This document shows positions 16,719 through 25,580 of a stretch of DNA of 64,000 bases, piece by piece. Below the pieces are notes generated by a model. That model saw nothing but the letters and a program-made list of their open reading frames with translations. It was not told where the DNA came from and made no database searches. A program made the position numbers and the translations under genes. The stretch comes from Streptomyces sp. NBC_00341 (GTDB lineage Bacteria > Actinomycetota > Actinomycetes > Streptomycetales > Streptomycetaceae), in the NCBI RefSeq assembly GCF_041435055.1, contig NZ_CP108002.1, positions 4,526,001-4,590,000 on the forward strand, written 5' to 3'. Positions within the stretch are counted from its first letter, which is position 1. Each line of letters opens with the position of its first letter.

Positions 16719-18089
16719 TCAGTCGAACCGCGCCGCCAGCAGGACCACGTCCTCGGTGTCGTCGCCCTGCTCCGCCCCGTCGGGCAGCACGGTGCGCAGT
16801 ACGTGGTCGGCCACCGCCGCGGCGTCGTGGCGCAGCGCCCTCGGGACGCTCGACGCCGCCGAGTGGAGCCGGGTGAAGGCCCGGTCCATCGAGTCCCCGG
16901 CCCGGCGCAGCAGGCCGTCGGTGTACAGCAGTACGGTCTCGCCGGGCGCCGGTTCGATCTCCACGCTCGGCGCCTCCCAGCAGGCGAGCATGCCCAGCGG
17001 CGCGGACAGGGTGGTCTCGACGTACTCGGTGCGCCGCTCCCCGATGATCAGCGGCGGGGTGTGCCCGGCCCCGGCCAGCAGGATCTTGCGGCGGGCGGGC
17101 TCGCAGTAGGCGAAGAGCGCGGTCGCGGACCTGGCCGGCTCGGTCAGCCGCAGCAGGAGCTCAAGATCGGAGAGTACGGCGACCGGGTCCTCACCCTCCA
17201 TCACCGCGTACGCCCGCAGGCCGGCCCGCAGCCGGCCCATCGCGGCCAGGGCGCTCGGCCCGGAGCCGCTCACCGAGCCGACGGCGAGGCCGAGCGCACC
17301 CTCCGGCAGGGCCAGCGCGTCGTACCAGTCGTTGCCGCCCTGCGGTGCGGCGTGGTGGCGTACGGCCAGCTCCACGCCGGGAATCCGGGGCATCCGGCTG
17401 GGCAGCAGCTCCTCGGTGACGGTGGCGACATCGGTCCTGGCCCGTTCCAGCTCCAGCAGCCGGGCCAGGTGCTCGGCGGCGTACCCGGTGTACAGACCGG
17501 CCAGGTGGCGCTGGCGCTCCAGCGGCTCGGCGGGTTCGTCGTAGAGCCAGACGGCGGCGGCGAGCCGGCCGGTCCGGTCGGTGGTGATCGGCAGCGCGTA
17601 ACTGGCGGCGTAGCCGAGCCGGGCGGCGACCTCGCGCCTGCGGGGGTCCAGGCTGGTGTCGCCGAGCAGATCGGGGGTGGTCAGTGACTCTTCCGAGCCG
17701 GGCAGACCTTCAAGGATGCGGCCGTAGGACGTGGCGCTGCGCGACACCGTCTCGATCTGGCCGAGCTCCGCGTGGGCCAGCCCGAGACCGATGGTGCTGA
17801 CGGGGCCACGGCGGTCCGAGGGTTCGAACACGATCAGCCCGCGGCGGGCACCCAGCAGAGCGGCTCCGGCTTCGAGCAGCTCGTGGAGCGCGTCGTCCAG
17901 GGTGTTGGTTCTGGCCAGCCGCTCGGTGAGTTCGTGCAGCGTGGTGAGGTCGGAGACCCAGCCCGCCAGACGGTCCTGGATGAAGGCACTGGGGGCGGCG
18001 GGCACCTCGGAGAGAGGCCCGTCAGTGTGCGTCGAAACCGGAACTGTGGGGTCGATTCCAGCCACTTTCGGCAGGTGCGGGGCGCTCAT
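16719..18089 (-). CDS. GAF-SpoIIE (PP2C-type) phosphatase with altered active site
   Basis: A 456-residue protein. The start at ATG 18089 is preferred: further upstream codon use becomes AT-rich and includes a TTA, and GGAAAG lies 11 bases before this ATG. Residues about 60-215 form a GAF sensor domain; 235-456 form a SpoIIE/RsbU phosphatase domain. Metal ligands Asp254/Asp257 (GGNDWYD), the Asp in LLYTDG and Asp in DTEDVVLL are present, but the usual GDVxGHG is GSVSGSG (271-277): the metal-binding Asp and the His are both Ser. It may act on anti-sigma antagonists, or be an inactive regulator. Confidence 0.88.
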   Translation of the reverse strand: MSAPHLPKVAGIDPTVPVSTHTDGPLSEVPAAPSAFIQDRLAGWVSDLTTLHELTERLARTNTLDDALHELLEAGAALLGARRGLIVFEPSDRRGPVSTIGLGLAHAELGQIETVSRSATSYGRILEGLPGSEESLTTPDLLGDTSLDPRRREVAARLGYAASYALPITTDRTGRLAAAVWLYDEPAEPLERQRHLAGLYTGYAAEHLARLLELERARTDVATVTEELLPSRMPRIPGVELAVRHHAAPQGGNDWYDALALPEGALGLAVGSVSGSGPSALAAMGRLRAGLRAYAVMEGEDPVAVLSDLELLLRLTEPARSATALFAYCEPARRKILLAGAGHTPPLIIGERRTEYVETTLSAPLGMLACWEAPSVEIEPAPGETVLLYTDGLLRRAGDSMDRAFTRLHSAASSVPRALRHDAAAVADHVLRTVLPDGAEQGDDTEDVVLLAARFD

Positions 18090-18229
18090 GGTCGCCGGCT
18101 TTCCGACTGGTGTGTTTCGTCGAATAGCATCGCAAACCCCCATGTCATTCTGCGCCGCTATCAATGCATCCACATGTACACGCACAAGTAATGTGATGTC
18201 CAGCATTGTCCCCACGGGATTTGTGGTGT

Positions 18230-18249
18230 CCAAGTGATAACTAACTTGG
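18230..18249. promoter_or_regulatory. Inverted repeat in divergent promoter region
   Basis: CCAAGT (18230-18235) and ACTTGG (18244-18249) with an 8-base AT-rich spacer, in the upstream region of the GAF-SpoIIE gene, about 140 bases from its start. Possible operator. Confidence 0.35.
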
Positions 18250-18687
18250 CCAAAAAATGCACCCTGCGGAAGCTATTTGCGGTCGACTGGGTCTGCTCGG
18301 CAGGGGGTGCTCACGGGGCGAAGTCCCGGGGGGAGCGTCATCGCGGGCATGCTGGGTACGTAATCGATGGATGGCCAGGGGCGGTTCCGACCGCTCCCGG
18401 AACCTGGCAGCGGGCCCGGGCGTCCTCATCTGTGACGGCCACGCCCCACCCCCGAGTGGCGAGGTTGTACGCACGGACGGCAGGCGCGATACGCGCTCTG
18501 CGCCTGGCCACGATTTCGACTGGAACCGGCTCGATTCGGCTCAGCACAGCTCACGCTCGGTAGCGACGACCAACCCGTACCGCAGGCTCGACGAGCACGT
18601 ACACACAGTGAAGTTCCGCACACGCGATGTGACGCACGCGTGGTGTGATGTGGACCCTCGGCGTTCAACGGAAAGGAACGAGCGCTC
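18250..18687. other. Intergenic region before the 18688 gene, no gene seen
   Basis: About 440 bases with weak coding potential in every frame and mixed codon use. GC content is lower near 18240-18290 and normal elsewhere. I see no tRNA, no clear promoter and no strong hairpin. An AAAGGA ribosome-binding site at 18671 serves the following gene. Confidence 0.4.
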
Positions 18688-19398
18688 ATGCGCGAGATCC
18701 TCGGAAGGCGACGCAGGCTCCGGTTCCGGGACGGGCCCGCCCAGCTCGACGCGGCCCTGACCTGTGCGACCGAGTGGCAGTGGCCCGTACTCCCCGGAGT
18801 GGGGCTGCAGGCGGCCGACGGCCGCGCTGAGCGCGGCTGCGCCTGCCCCGATCCCGAGTGCGCCGTGCCCGGCGCGCACCCCCTCGACCCCGGACTGCTC
18901 GCGGCGACCACGGAACCGCGGATGGTGCGCTGGTGGTGGACGAACCGGCCCACCGCGCCGGTGGTACTGGCCACCGGCGGGCGGGCGCCGTGCGCGCTGA
19001 GCCTGCCGGCGGCGGTCGGCGCCGGAGCGCTGGCCGAACTCGACCGGATGGGGGTGCGGCTGGGCCCTGTGGTGGCGACGCCGACCCGGTGGTCGCTGCT
19101 GGTCGCCCCGTACACCCTCGAACGACTCGGTGAACTGCTGCACGCGCAGGACTGGGTGCCCAGCTCGCTGCGGTTCCACGGCGAGGGGGGCTACCTCGTC
19201 CTTCCGCCGTCCGGTACCGGTGCGGGGCAGGTGCGCTGGGTGCGGGCGCCGGCCCGGGTGTCCAGGCTGCGGCTCACGGGCGGAGCGCCCGTCGCGGCGG
19301 CTGCCTCGCCCTGGCTGCCGGATGTGGGCGCGGTTCTGGATGCGCTGGTCGAGGCGAGCAACAGTGCTCCGGACGGTGGAAGCCGGCTCGCCTACTGA
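18688..19398 (+). CDS. Prim-Pol-like (bifunctional DNA primase/polymerase N-terminal) protein, degenerate
   Basis: A 236-residue protein with an AAAGGA site 10 bases before ATG. The pattern ALTCATEWQWPVLPG, the CACPDPECAVPGAHP cysteine cluster and MVRWWWTNRPTAPVVLATGG resembles the N-terminal half of the actinobacterial primase/polymerase (Prim-Pol) domain. Where catalytic family members have an acidic DxD (such as LDVD), this has ALSLPAAV, and the second catalytic segment lacks the GGRH motif. It is therefore unlikely to polymerise DNA. Role unknown; homologues are widespread chromosomal genes in Streptomyces as I recall. Stands alone. Confidence 0.7.
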   Translation: MREILGRRRRLRFRDGPAQLDAALTCATEWQWPVLPGVGLQAADGRAERGCACPDPECAVPGAHPLDPGLLAATTEPRMVRWWWTNRPTAPVVLATGGRAPCALSLPAAVGAGALAELDRMGVRLGPVVATPTRWSLLVAPYTLERLGELLHAQDWVPSSLRFHGEGGYLVLPPSGTGAGQVRWVRAPARVSRLRLTGGAPVAAAASPWLPDVGAVLDALVEASNSAPDGGSRLAY

Positions 19399-19613
19399 CG
19401 GTGCAAGCCGGCTCGCCTACTGGCGGGGGAGAGGCGGCGGCAGGGGTAGTGGCAGGGGCGGTGCGCGGAATTCCGGCGCACCGTCAGGGATTTCCGCATG
19501 CCGGGAAGGCGTGCATCCACCAGGAAATGCCTGACCTCCACAACGGTGTGCCGCTGGATCTCCCGGACCCGTTGGCCGCCCGCCATGGCTCGTGCCGACC
19601 ACGCACAAAGCCG

Positions 19614-19649
19614 GTCACTGCACCAGTCACTGCACCAGTCACTGCACCG
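19614..19649 (+). repeat. Tandem repeat, 3 x 12 bp
   Basis: Unit gtcactgcacca at 19614, 19626 and 19638 (last unit ends ccg). Confidence 0.85.
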
Positions 19650-19947
19650 GTCGCTAAAGGCGTTCGGCAGTCGGTTTTCTGATGCCTCATCCGAAACTCG
19701 TTCGAAGAATGTTCGAGTTCTTCTTTAGGGGATCGCCCCGGTGGCCGTCCGCGTGCCGCTCGGGACCGTTGGGGTCGCCGCGAGACGTCGGGAAGTCAGG
19801 GAGTCAGGGCGATGCCGGGGAAGCCAGGGGGGATTGGCGAGACGGAGCCGGTGTCGCTGGGGGCTCGTCCGGGGACCTGCGTCAGGTCTGTGCGCGGTGC
19901 GTACGCCGTGCGGTGCGCCGGTGGGCGCCGTACCCGGAAATGAGGAT

Positions 19948-19986
19948 GCCCGATCGCTGGCGACGGGGGATGCACCAGCGACCGGG
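19948..19986 (+). terminator. Hairpin in the gap before the SEC-C gene
   Basis: gcccgatcgctgg (19948-19960) pairs with ccagcgaccgggc (19974-19986) with one mismatch and a 13-base loop, followed by a TTCTAG. Possible terminator for an unseen transcript. Confidence 0.4.
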
Positions 19987-20111
19987 CTTCTAGAACGGTA
20001 ACAAGAGATCTGCCGTTCGCAAATTCGATCTCGCGTATTCGGACAGCGATTTACCTATCAGTACGGCGAGTTGTGACGCGAGTCACCGTACGGTCCGAGT
20101 GGTGGTCACTG

Positions 20112-21077
20112 TCAGCTGAGTGTCACCTGGCGGTTGGTGAGCCCACCGCGCGCCCTGCGCTCCTCGGAGGTGAGGGGCGCGTCAGAAGCGAGCGCCGTGG
20201 CCAGCCGCTCCGCGAACACCGCCGCGGGCTTCTCGCACTCCTCGGCCCCCATCGCGCTCGGCAGGTCCCAGACCGGGACCATCAGGCCGTGCGCGCGGAA
20301 GGAACCGACCAGCCGGGTCCCCTCACCGAGCGACGAGACACCCGCCGCGTGCAGCCGGGCGAGGGCGTCGAGGAGCTGCTCCTCGGGATGCGGCATGACC
20401 CACCGCAGGTGGTTCTTGTCCGGCGTCTCGCACCAGTACGCGGCATCCACCCCGGTGAGCAGGACGGTCGGGATCGCGGCCTCGTTCGCGCGCTCCAGGG
20501 AGGCGGACACCTCGGCCGTGGCGTTCTCCGAATCCGGCACCCAGAACTCGAAGCCGGAGTGCACGGCGGGTGCGAACGGCGCATCCGGGTCCAGGACATC
20601 CTGCAGCCGGGGACCGTCGGCCGGAACCCGCCGGGCGGCGACGGGAGAGCCGGGCTCGGTCTCCAGCGCCCGCTGCAGGGTGTCCGCGAGGTCCCGGCTG
20701 AGGTCACCGGAAGAGGTGTCGTTCTGCAGGGCGAGCAGAACCGAGCCGTCGTCACGCCGCAGCGCGGGCCAGGCCATCGGGAGCACGGTCGCGAGCGTCA
20801 CGGACGGCACGCCCTCGGGCAGCCCGCCCTTCAGCGTCAGCTCGACCGTGGCGGCGGGAACCAGCTCGCGCAGCGCGACCCAGTCGCATTCGCCGGCCAG
20901 CCCCTCGAAGGGGCGCTGGACCAGCTCGGTCACGGCCTGGGCGGCGGCGCGGCCGTGGCAGGCCTTGTAACGGCGGCCAGAACCGCAGGGGCAGGGCTCG
21001 CGAGCCCCGACCACCGGGATCTCGCCGTCCTTGAGCTGCTGCTTCCCGGCCTTGGTCTGAGGGCGCTTCTTGGCCAT
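20112..21077 (-). CDS. SEC-C motif protein (DUF5926 family)
   Basis: A 321-residue cytosolic protein. Residues about 28-43 contain a SEC-C zinc motif (PCPCGSGRRYKACHG). The remainder, a DUF5926-type domain, has no recognised catalytic site. The N-terminus is basic (MAKKRPQTKAGKQQ). SEC-C motifs mediate contact with SecB or ribosomes in SecA and occur in many unrelated proteins, so the function is open. Its stop is convergent with the 19399-20111 gap, and it is followed upstream by an anti-sigma-like ATPase gene in the same orientation, 139 bases away. Confidence 0.85.
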   Translation of the reverse strand: MAKKRPQTKAGKQQLKDGEIPVVGAREPCPCGSGRRYKACHGRAAAQAVTELVQRPFEGLAGECDWVALRELVPAATVELTLKGGLPEGVPSVTLATVLPMAWPALRRDDGSVLLALQNDTSSGDLSRDLADTLQRALETEPGSPVAARRVPADGPRLQDVLDPDAPFAPAVHSGFEFWVPDSENATAEVSASLERANEAAIPTVLLTGVDAAYWCETPDKNHLRWVMPHPEEQLLDALARLHAAGVSSLGEGTRLVGSFRAHGLMVPVWDLPSAMGAEECEKPAAVFAERLATALASDAPLTSEERRARGGLTNRQVTLS

Positions 21078-21216
21078 GGTGGGCTTTCTCCCGGTTGCGA
21101 CGGTTGCGACAGTGCGGTCTGGGCCGCGAGCCTAGCCGTCCTTGGGGTGCCCGGTGCGCAGCTGCCCCGGCCGCAGGCGGGCACGAGACGGACCGGCCGG
21201 TGAGACGTGGGCAGCG

Positions 21217-21834
21217 TCAGCCCGCGTCGTCGAAGGCGTCGGCGAGATCCAGCCCGTCGAGTCCCGGTACGACGGGGATGGGTACTCCGATCGCGTCCGC
21301 AGGGCCGATCGCGTCGGCAGGACCGGTCGTGCCCGTGGCCCGTCCGTTGCCCCGTTCGTTACCCCGCCCGCCCGTCCGGCCGCCGGGGAGCTTCGGCCCT
21401 TCGTCGACCAGCACCCAGACCGTGACCTCGCCGGACGAGTCGTCGCGTACGCCCCACTTCTCGGCGAGCGCGCTGATGATGTTGAGTCCCCGGCCGCCGC
21501 GAGCGGTGACCGATGGAGTGGCCGGAACCGGTCGGGTCGGACCGCCTCCGTCCGTCACCTCGACCGTCAGCCCGCCTGTTCGGTCGACGTGCCAGGCGGC
21601 GCGCACGTCGCCCTCCCCCACGTCGCTGTGCCGGCCCAGCGGCCTGCCGTGACGGCAGGCGTTGCTGAGCAGTTCGGAAAGGATCAATACAGCATCGTCG
21701 ACGACCGAATCCGGCACCCCGCGACTGCGCAACTGCTCACGCATCCGGCGCCGTGCCTGACCCACGCCCGCAGGGCCATGGGGTACGGCCATGCTCGACG
21801 ACGTGGGCACTTCCTGTGCCACCACCAACGCCAC
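21217..21834 (-). CDS. RsbW-like ATP-binding regulator (HATPase_c)
   Basis: A 205-residue protein. GTG 21834 has an AAGGAGG site 8 bases upstream; a far longer frame upstream overlaps the neighbouring gene and is rejected. N-box ILSELLSNACRHG, G1-box EVTDGGGPTRP and G2-box RGGRGLNIISALAEKWG match the single-domain anti-sigma kinase family abundant in Streptomyces. The C-terminal 50 residues are Gly/Arg/Pro rich and contain a duplicated GPADAI, absent from most homologues. Cytosolic, target sigma factor unknown. Confidence 0.88.
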   Translation of the reverse strand: MALVVAQEVPTSSSMAVPHGPAGVGQARRRMREQLRSRGVPDSVVDDAVLILSELLSNACRHGRPLGRHSDVGEGDVRAAWHVDRTGGLTVEVTDGGGPTRPVPATPSVTARGGRGLNIISALAEKWGVRDDSSGEVTVWVLVDEGPKLPGGRTGGRGNERGNGRATGTTGPADAIGPADAIGVPIPVVPGLDGLDLADAFDDAG

Positions 21835-21965
21835 CCCCGAGACCTCCTTTGCCCCACGCCACGGTGTGGATGCCCCCCTGGGCTGGGCCGGAAACCGGCC
21901 AGTGGTCTGACAGTGACGCACTCGCAACGATCGAGTACAGCCCGAATGCGCCGGTGTACTCCCCG

Positions 21966-22811
21966 TCACTGATATGAAGAGCGGCCCAACTGGGAGAGGA
22001 CCTGCTTCGGGCGGTTCGTGATGATCGCCTCCACGCCGAGGCGGACGCACAGGTCGACGTCCTCCGGTTCGTTGACCGTCCAGACGTGGGCCCGGTGGCC
22101 CGCGCGGTGCAGGCGGTCGATGTAGCCCGGGTGGCTGCGCACGATCCGCATCCCGGGACCGGCGATCCGGGCGCCGGCCGGCAGCCGACCGTCCCGCAGC
22201 CGGGGCGAGACGAACTGCATCAGGTAGACGGTGGGCAGATCCGGTGAGGCGTCCTGGATGCGGTGCAGGGAGCGGGCGGAAAAGCTCATGACGCGGACCG
22301 GCGAGGGGCCCTCGGCCGGCGGTGCGTCGAGCTCGAAGCGCTTCAGCAGATGCAGCAGCCGCTCCTCGACCTGGCCCGCCCAGCGGGTCGGGTGCTTGGT
22401 TTCGATGGCGAGCTGGAGCGGACGCCCGGCGGCTCGCGTCTCGACGAGCAGTTCGAGCAGCCGTTCCAGGGTGAGTACGGAGGTGAGCTCGCCCGGCACC
22501 GGGTCCCAGTCGGGGGACTCCGTCTCTTCCCGGTCCTTCCACGAGCCGAAGTCGAGCGCGGCGAGCTCGGAGAGCTCCAGGGCCGAGACCGCCCCGCGGC
22601 CGTTGGACGTACGGTTCACCCGGCGGTCGTGCACGCATACGAGGTGGCCGTCGGCGGTGAGCCGTACGTCGCACTCCAGGGCGTCGGCGCCGTCCTCGAT
22701 CGCCTTCCGGTACGCGGCCAGGGTGTGCTCGGGGGCGTCGTCGGACGCGCCTCGGTGTGCGATGACCTGGATGGGATGCTGCGTGGTGTGCTGCTGCCGT
22801 GCTTGGGTCAC
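21966..22811 (-). CDS. Glycerophosphodiester phosphodiesterase
   Basis: A 281-residue GDPD/UgpQ-type enzyme that hydrolyses glycerophosphodiesters to glycerol 3-phosphate and an alcohol. The catalytic residues are visible: His19-Arg20, Glu28, Glu46 and Asp48 (ECDVRLTADG), and His61 (VHDRRVNRT). No signal peptide, so cytosolic. GTG 22811 is the only start that keeps the N-terminus; an upstream ATG is followed by a stop after three codons. Divergent from the HtrA-like protease with a shared 197-base promoter region. Confidence 0.95.
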   Translation of the reverse strand: MTQARQQHTTQHPIQVIAHRGASDDAPEHTLAAYRKAIEDGADALECDVRLTADGHLVCVHDRRVNRTSNGRGAVSALELSELAALDFGSWKDREETESPDWDPVPGELTSVLTLERLLELLVETRAAGRPLQLAIETKHPTRWAGQVEERLLHLLKRFELDAPPAEGPSPVRVMSFSARSLHRIQDASPDLPTVYLMQFVSPRLRDGRLPAGARIAGPGMRIVRSHPGYIDRLHRAGHRAHVWTVNEPEDVDLCVRLGVEAIITNRPKQVLSQLGRSSYQ

Positions 22812-23008
22812 CGCGTCATGGTGTCACCGGGGGGCCCGGGTGCGCGAACCTTGCGAAATGAGGTCGTTTTGTCCGGTGTAAAGGCCCGTGCGCGGATGCA
22901 CAGGTCCTGCTTACAGTGGTCTGACGTGCTGTGGGAAAAGCTGACTCCAGACACGTACACAGCGGATCTCTTGCCGAACGATGATGTGGAACCGAGGAGT
23001 ATAGAGCT

Positions 23009-24514
23009 GTGAGCACAGAGAACGAGGGCAACGAGGGCAACGCGGCCGAGGCCGCCCCGTCCGTTCCGTCCGCACCTCCAGTGCCGGCCGATGCTCCCCA
23101 GGGGCCTCCTGGAAGCACGCCCCCGGCCCCTGCGCAGCCGGACGTGACCGCCGCGCAGCCGCAGGTCCCGCCGGCGCACGACCCGGCGACCACGCCCATG
23201 GCCCAGGTCCCCCCGGCGCCGCAGCCCCACACGCCTCCTCCCGTACCGCAGTCGGCGGCGGATGCCGGCTGGCCCCCGCCTCCGCCCGCGGTCCCCGCGT
23301 ACGCCCACGGCGCGCACGGCGGCCACGGCGCGCACGGCGGTGGCCCGGTGTGGGGCCCGCCCGGCCAGCTGCAGACGCCCGACGCACCCCGCAAGCGGGG
23401 TGCGGGCGGTCTGGTGGCCGCGGCGGTCGTGGCAGCGCTCGTGGCGGGCGGCGTCGGCGGCGCCCTCGGCTACTGGGCCGCGGACAGCAACGACAGTTCC
23501 GGCTCATCCGGTTCGACCACCGTCGCGGCGTCGGCCAACCCGCAGGACCTCAAGCGCGACCCGGGCACGGTCGCCGGCGTGGCGGCCAAGGCGCTGCCGA
23601 GCGTGGTCACCATCGACGCGCAGGGCGGCGACGGAGAGGGCGGCACGGGCACGGGCTTCGTGTACGACAAGGAGGGCCACATCCTCACGAACAACCACGT
23701 GGTGGCCTCCGCGGCGGACAACGGCCAGCTCACGGCGACGTTCTCGAACGGCAAGAAGTACGGTGCCGAGGTGGTCGGCCGGGCCGAGGGCTACGACGTC
23801 GCGGTCCTGAAGCTGAAGGACCCGCCGAAGGGACTCACCCCGCTGCCGCTGGGCAACTCGGAACAGGTGGCGGTGGGCGATTCGACGATCGCGATCGGTG
23901 CCCCGTTCGGCCTGTCCAACACGGTCACCACGGGCATCATCAGCGCGAAGAACCGCCCGGTCGCCTCCGGTGACGGCTCCGGCGGCAGCAACTCGTACAT
24001 GAGCGCCCTGCAGACCGACGCCTCGATCAACCCGGGCAACTCCGGCGGCCCGCTGCTGAGCGCCGGTGGCGCGGTCATCGGGATCAACTCGGCGATCCAG
24101 TCGACCGGCAGCAGCACCGGCCAGAGCCAGGCGGGCTCCATCGGCCTCGGCTTCGCGATCCCGATCAACCAGGCGAAGAACGTCGCCGAGCAGCTGATCA
24201 GGACCGGCCAGCCGGTCTACCCGGTCATCGGAGCCACGGTGACCATGGACGAGAAGACCGGCGGCGCGGTCATCTCGGACCAGGGCGCGAGCGGCACGGA
24301 AGCGGTGACGAAGGGCGGCCCCGCGGCCCAGGCGGGCCTGAAGCCGGGTGACGTCATCACGAAGTTCAACGACACCGTGGTCGACAGCGGCCCGACCCTG
24401 ATCGGTGAGATCTGGACCCACAAGCCGGGCGACAAGGTCACGCTGACGTACAAGCGCGACGGCAAGACGTCGACCGCCGAAGTCACCCTGGGCGAGCGCA
24501 AGGGCGACAGCTGA
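23009..24514 (+). CDS. HtrA/DegP-like membrane-anchored serine protease with PDZ domain
   Basis: A 501-residue protein. Cytoplasmic N-terminus of about 130 residues is rich in Pro, Gln and Ala; one membrane helix (about 133-156); then a trypsin-like domain (185-385) with catalytic His230 (TNNHVV), Asp263 (YDVAVLK) and Ser345 (GNSGGP), and one PDZ domain (about 400-490). Extracytoplasmic quality-control protease or chaperone, likely stress-induced. GAGGAG lies 11 bases before GTG 23009. Stands immediately before tRNA-Ser(UGA), the integration site of the element downstream. Confidence 0.93.
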   Translation: MSTENEGNEGNAAEAAPSVPSAPPVPADAPQGPPGSTPPAPAQPDVTAAQPQVPPAHDPATTPMAQVPPAPQPHTPPPVPQSAADAGWPPPPPAVPAYAHGAHGGHGAHGGGPVWGPPGQLQTPDAPRKRGAGGLVAAAVVAALVAGGVGGALGYWAADSNDSSGSSGSTTVAASANPQDLKRDPGTVAGVAAKALPSVVTIDAQGGDGEGGTGTGFVYDKEGHILTNNHVVASAADNGQLTATFSNGKKYGAEVVGRAEGYDVAVLKLKDPPKGLTPLPLGNSEQVAVGDSTIAIGAPFGLSNTVTTGIISAKNRPVASGDGSGGSNSYMSALQTDASINPGNSGGPLLSAGGAVIGINSAIQSTGSSTGQSQAGSIGLGFAIPINQAKNVAEQLIRTGQPVYPVIGATVTMDEKTGGAVISDQGASGTEAVTKGGPAAQAGLKPGDVITKFNDTVVDSGPTLIGEIWTHKPGDKVTLTYKRDGKTSTAEVTLGERKGDS

Positions 24515-24563
24515 CCGGCTAGGCTGTCCTCGCGTCGAAGCGGGCCGTTGCCCGTCGGCGCGA

Positions 24564-24650
24564 GGTGGGTTGCCCGAGCGGCCTAAGGGAACGGTCTTGA
24601 AAACCGTCGTGGCAGCGATGTCACCGTGGGTTCAAATCCCACACCCACCG
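24564..24650 (+). tRNA. tRNA-Ser (anticodon UGA), integration site
   Basis: 87 bases: acceptor GGTGGGT/ACCCACC with discriminator G, anticodon loop CTTGAAA (TGA), long variable arm and TTCAAATC T-loop. No CCA encoded. The 3' part from the anticodon stem is duplicated exactly at 42699-42757, so the element's attP restored a complete tRNA here. Confidence 0.96.
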
Positions 24651-24651
24651 C
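24593..24651. other. attL core (59-base direct repeat)
   Basis: Identical to 42699-42757; the repeat starts in the anticodon stem of the tRNA and ends one base after the discriminator base. Typical of tyrosine integrases of pSAM2-like elements. Confidence 0.93.
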
Positions 24652-24658
24652 AGGTGTG

Positions 24659-24691
24659 AGGCCTCTGACCAGTACATATGGTCGGGGGCCT
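24659..24691 (+). terminator. tRNA-Ser(UGA) terminator hairpin
   Basis: 13-bp stem with two G-T pairs (24659-24671 with 24679-24691) right after the tRNA; an equivalent hairpin follows attR at 42766-42796. Confidence 0.7.
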
Positions 24692-24815
24692 CTGCCATGC
24701 CCGTTCCCCGCCGGGCACCGCTGTTCCCCCTAGTTTCCCGGTCCATCGGGCACGGAAGGGGCACGCGGGGGGCACGGTTGGGCGCTGCTTTTTGCTGCTG
24801 CTGGGGGTCGGCCGG

Positions 24816-25571
24816 TCAGCGGCTGATGGGGATCTCGTAGACGATCTCGCAGTGCGCTGCGGGCACCACGATGTCCGCTGTCTCCACGGGGCGGCCTTGG
24901 TCGCTGTAGTACGTCCGCCGGATGTGCGTCACGAGTGCGGCCTTCTGGATGCCGAGTAGCGACGCCTCCTCGGCGGTCGCCTGCCGCGGCTCCGGCTGCT
25001 CCACCGCATGGCTGACGGTCACTCCGATCACAACCATGCGGTTTACGACACCTGCCCCGGCGTGCGGCCCTCCCTCGGGGAGGACGACGAGTGTGCCGGC
25101 GGTGAGGTCGTAGGGCTCCCAACTCCTCGACAACTGCACCGGCCTGCCGTCCGCCAGGAACTCGTACGTCGTCCGCACGCACAACTCGCCCTCGGCGATC
25201 CCCAGCCGCGCGGCGATCTCGGTCGGGGCCGGTACCTTCGCCTCGGTCCGGCTCTCCCAGTCGCTCTGCCTGCCGAGAGCCTTCATGTCCTGGCGGAACG
25301 GGGAGCCGCTGGGCTGCTCGCGTGCGGACGAGCGCACGACTCGAACCCGCTGCCGGACTTCGGCGACGTAGGTGCCCGACCCGGCTCGGCCCTCCAGCAC
25401 TCCCTGGGAGATCAGCAACTCCTGCGCCCGGCGCACCACGTTGTCGCCCACGCCGTACTCCTGGCCGATCTGCGCGCGGGAGGGGAGGCGGTCGCCCGGT
25501 TCCCAGACGTGCTCCGCGATGCGCTGCCGGAGTTCGTCGGCGATGCGGAGATACGGCGGTTGCTCAGACAT
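24816..25571 (-). CDS. GntR/HutC-family transcriptional regulator (left end of element)
   Basis: A 251-residue regulator. Residues about 5-75 form the GntR winged helix (YLRIADELRQRIAEHVWEPG, LPSRAQIGQEYGVGDNVVRR); about 90-250 form a UTRA effector domain. Divergent from the small-gene array at 25650, with two CTAGT-NN-ACTAG palindromes between them, starting 9 bases before its ATG. This suggests autoregulation and control of the divergent genes. Not the same as KorSA-like protein at 33494, though the family is shared. Confidence 0.9.
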   Translation of the reverse strand: MSEQPPYLRIADELRQRIAEHVWEPGDRLPSRAQIGQEYGVGDNVVRRAQELLISQGVLEGRAGSGTYVAEVRQRVRVVRSSAREQPSGSPFRQDMKALGRQSDWESRTEAKVPAPTEIAARLGIAEGELCVRTTYEFLADGRPVQLSRSWEPYDLTAGTLVVLPEGGPHAGAGVVNRMVVIGVTVSHAVEQPEPRQATAEEASLLGIQKAALVTHIRRTYYSDQGRPVETADIVVPAAHCEIVYEIPISR

Positions 25572-25580
25572 ATAGAAAAT

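Larger units (their letters stand above)
19399..20111. other. 713-base non-coding gap with repeats and a hairpin
   Basis: No reading frame here has both a convincing start and Streptomyces third-position bias. It holds a three-unit 12-base tandem repeat (19614-19649) and a 13-bp hairpin with one mismatch (19948-19960 with 19974-19986). An AT-rich stretch around 20010-20060 precedes the convergent stop of the SEC-C gene. It could hold a small RNA. Confidence 0.4.

Noticed and set aside
18090..18233. 48-residue N-terminal extension of the GAF-SpoIIE protein, including a TTA codon
   Set aside because: Codon use becomes AT-rich and no ribosome-binding site supports it. A start at 18089 has both.
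21835..22674. 280-codon N-terminal extension of the 21217-21834 regulator
   Set aside because: It overlaps the glycerophosphodiesterase gene, which has clear catalytic residues; the real start has a strong ribosome-binding site at 21843-21849.
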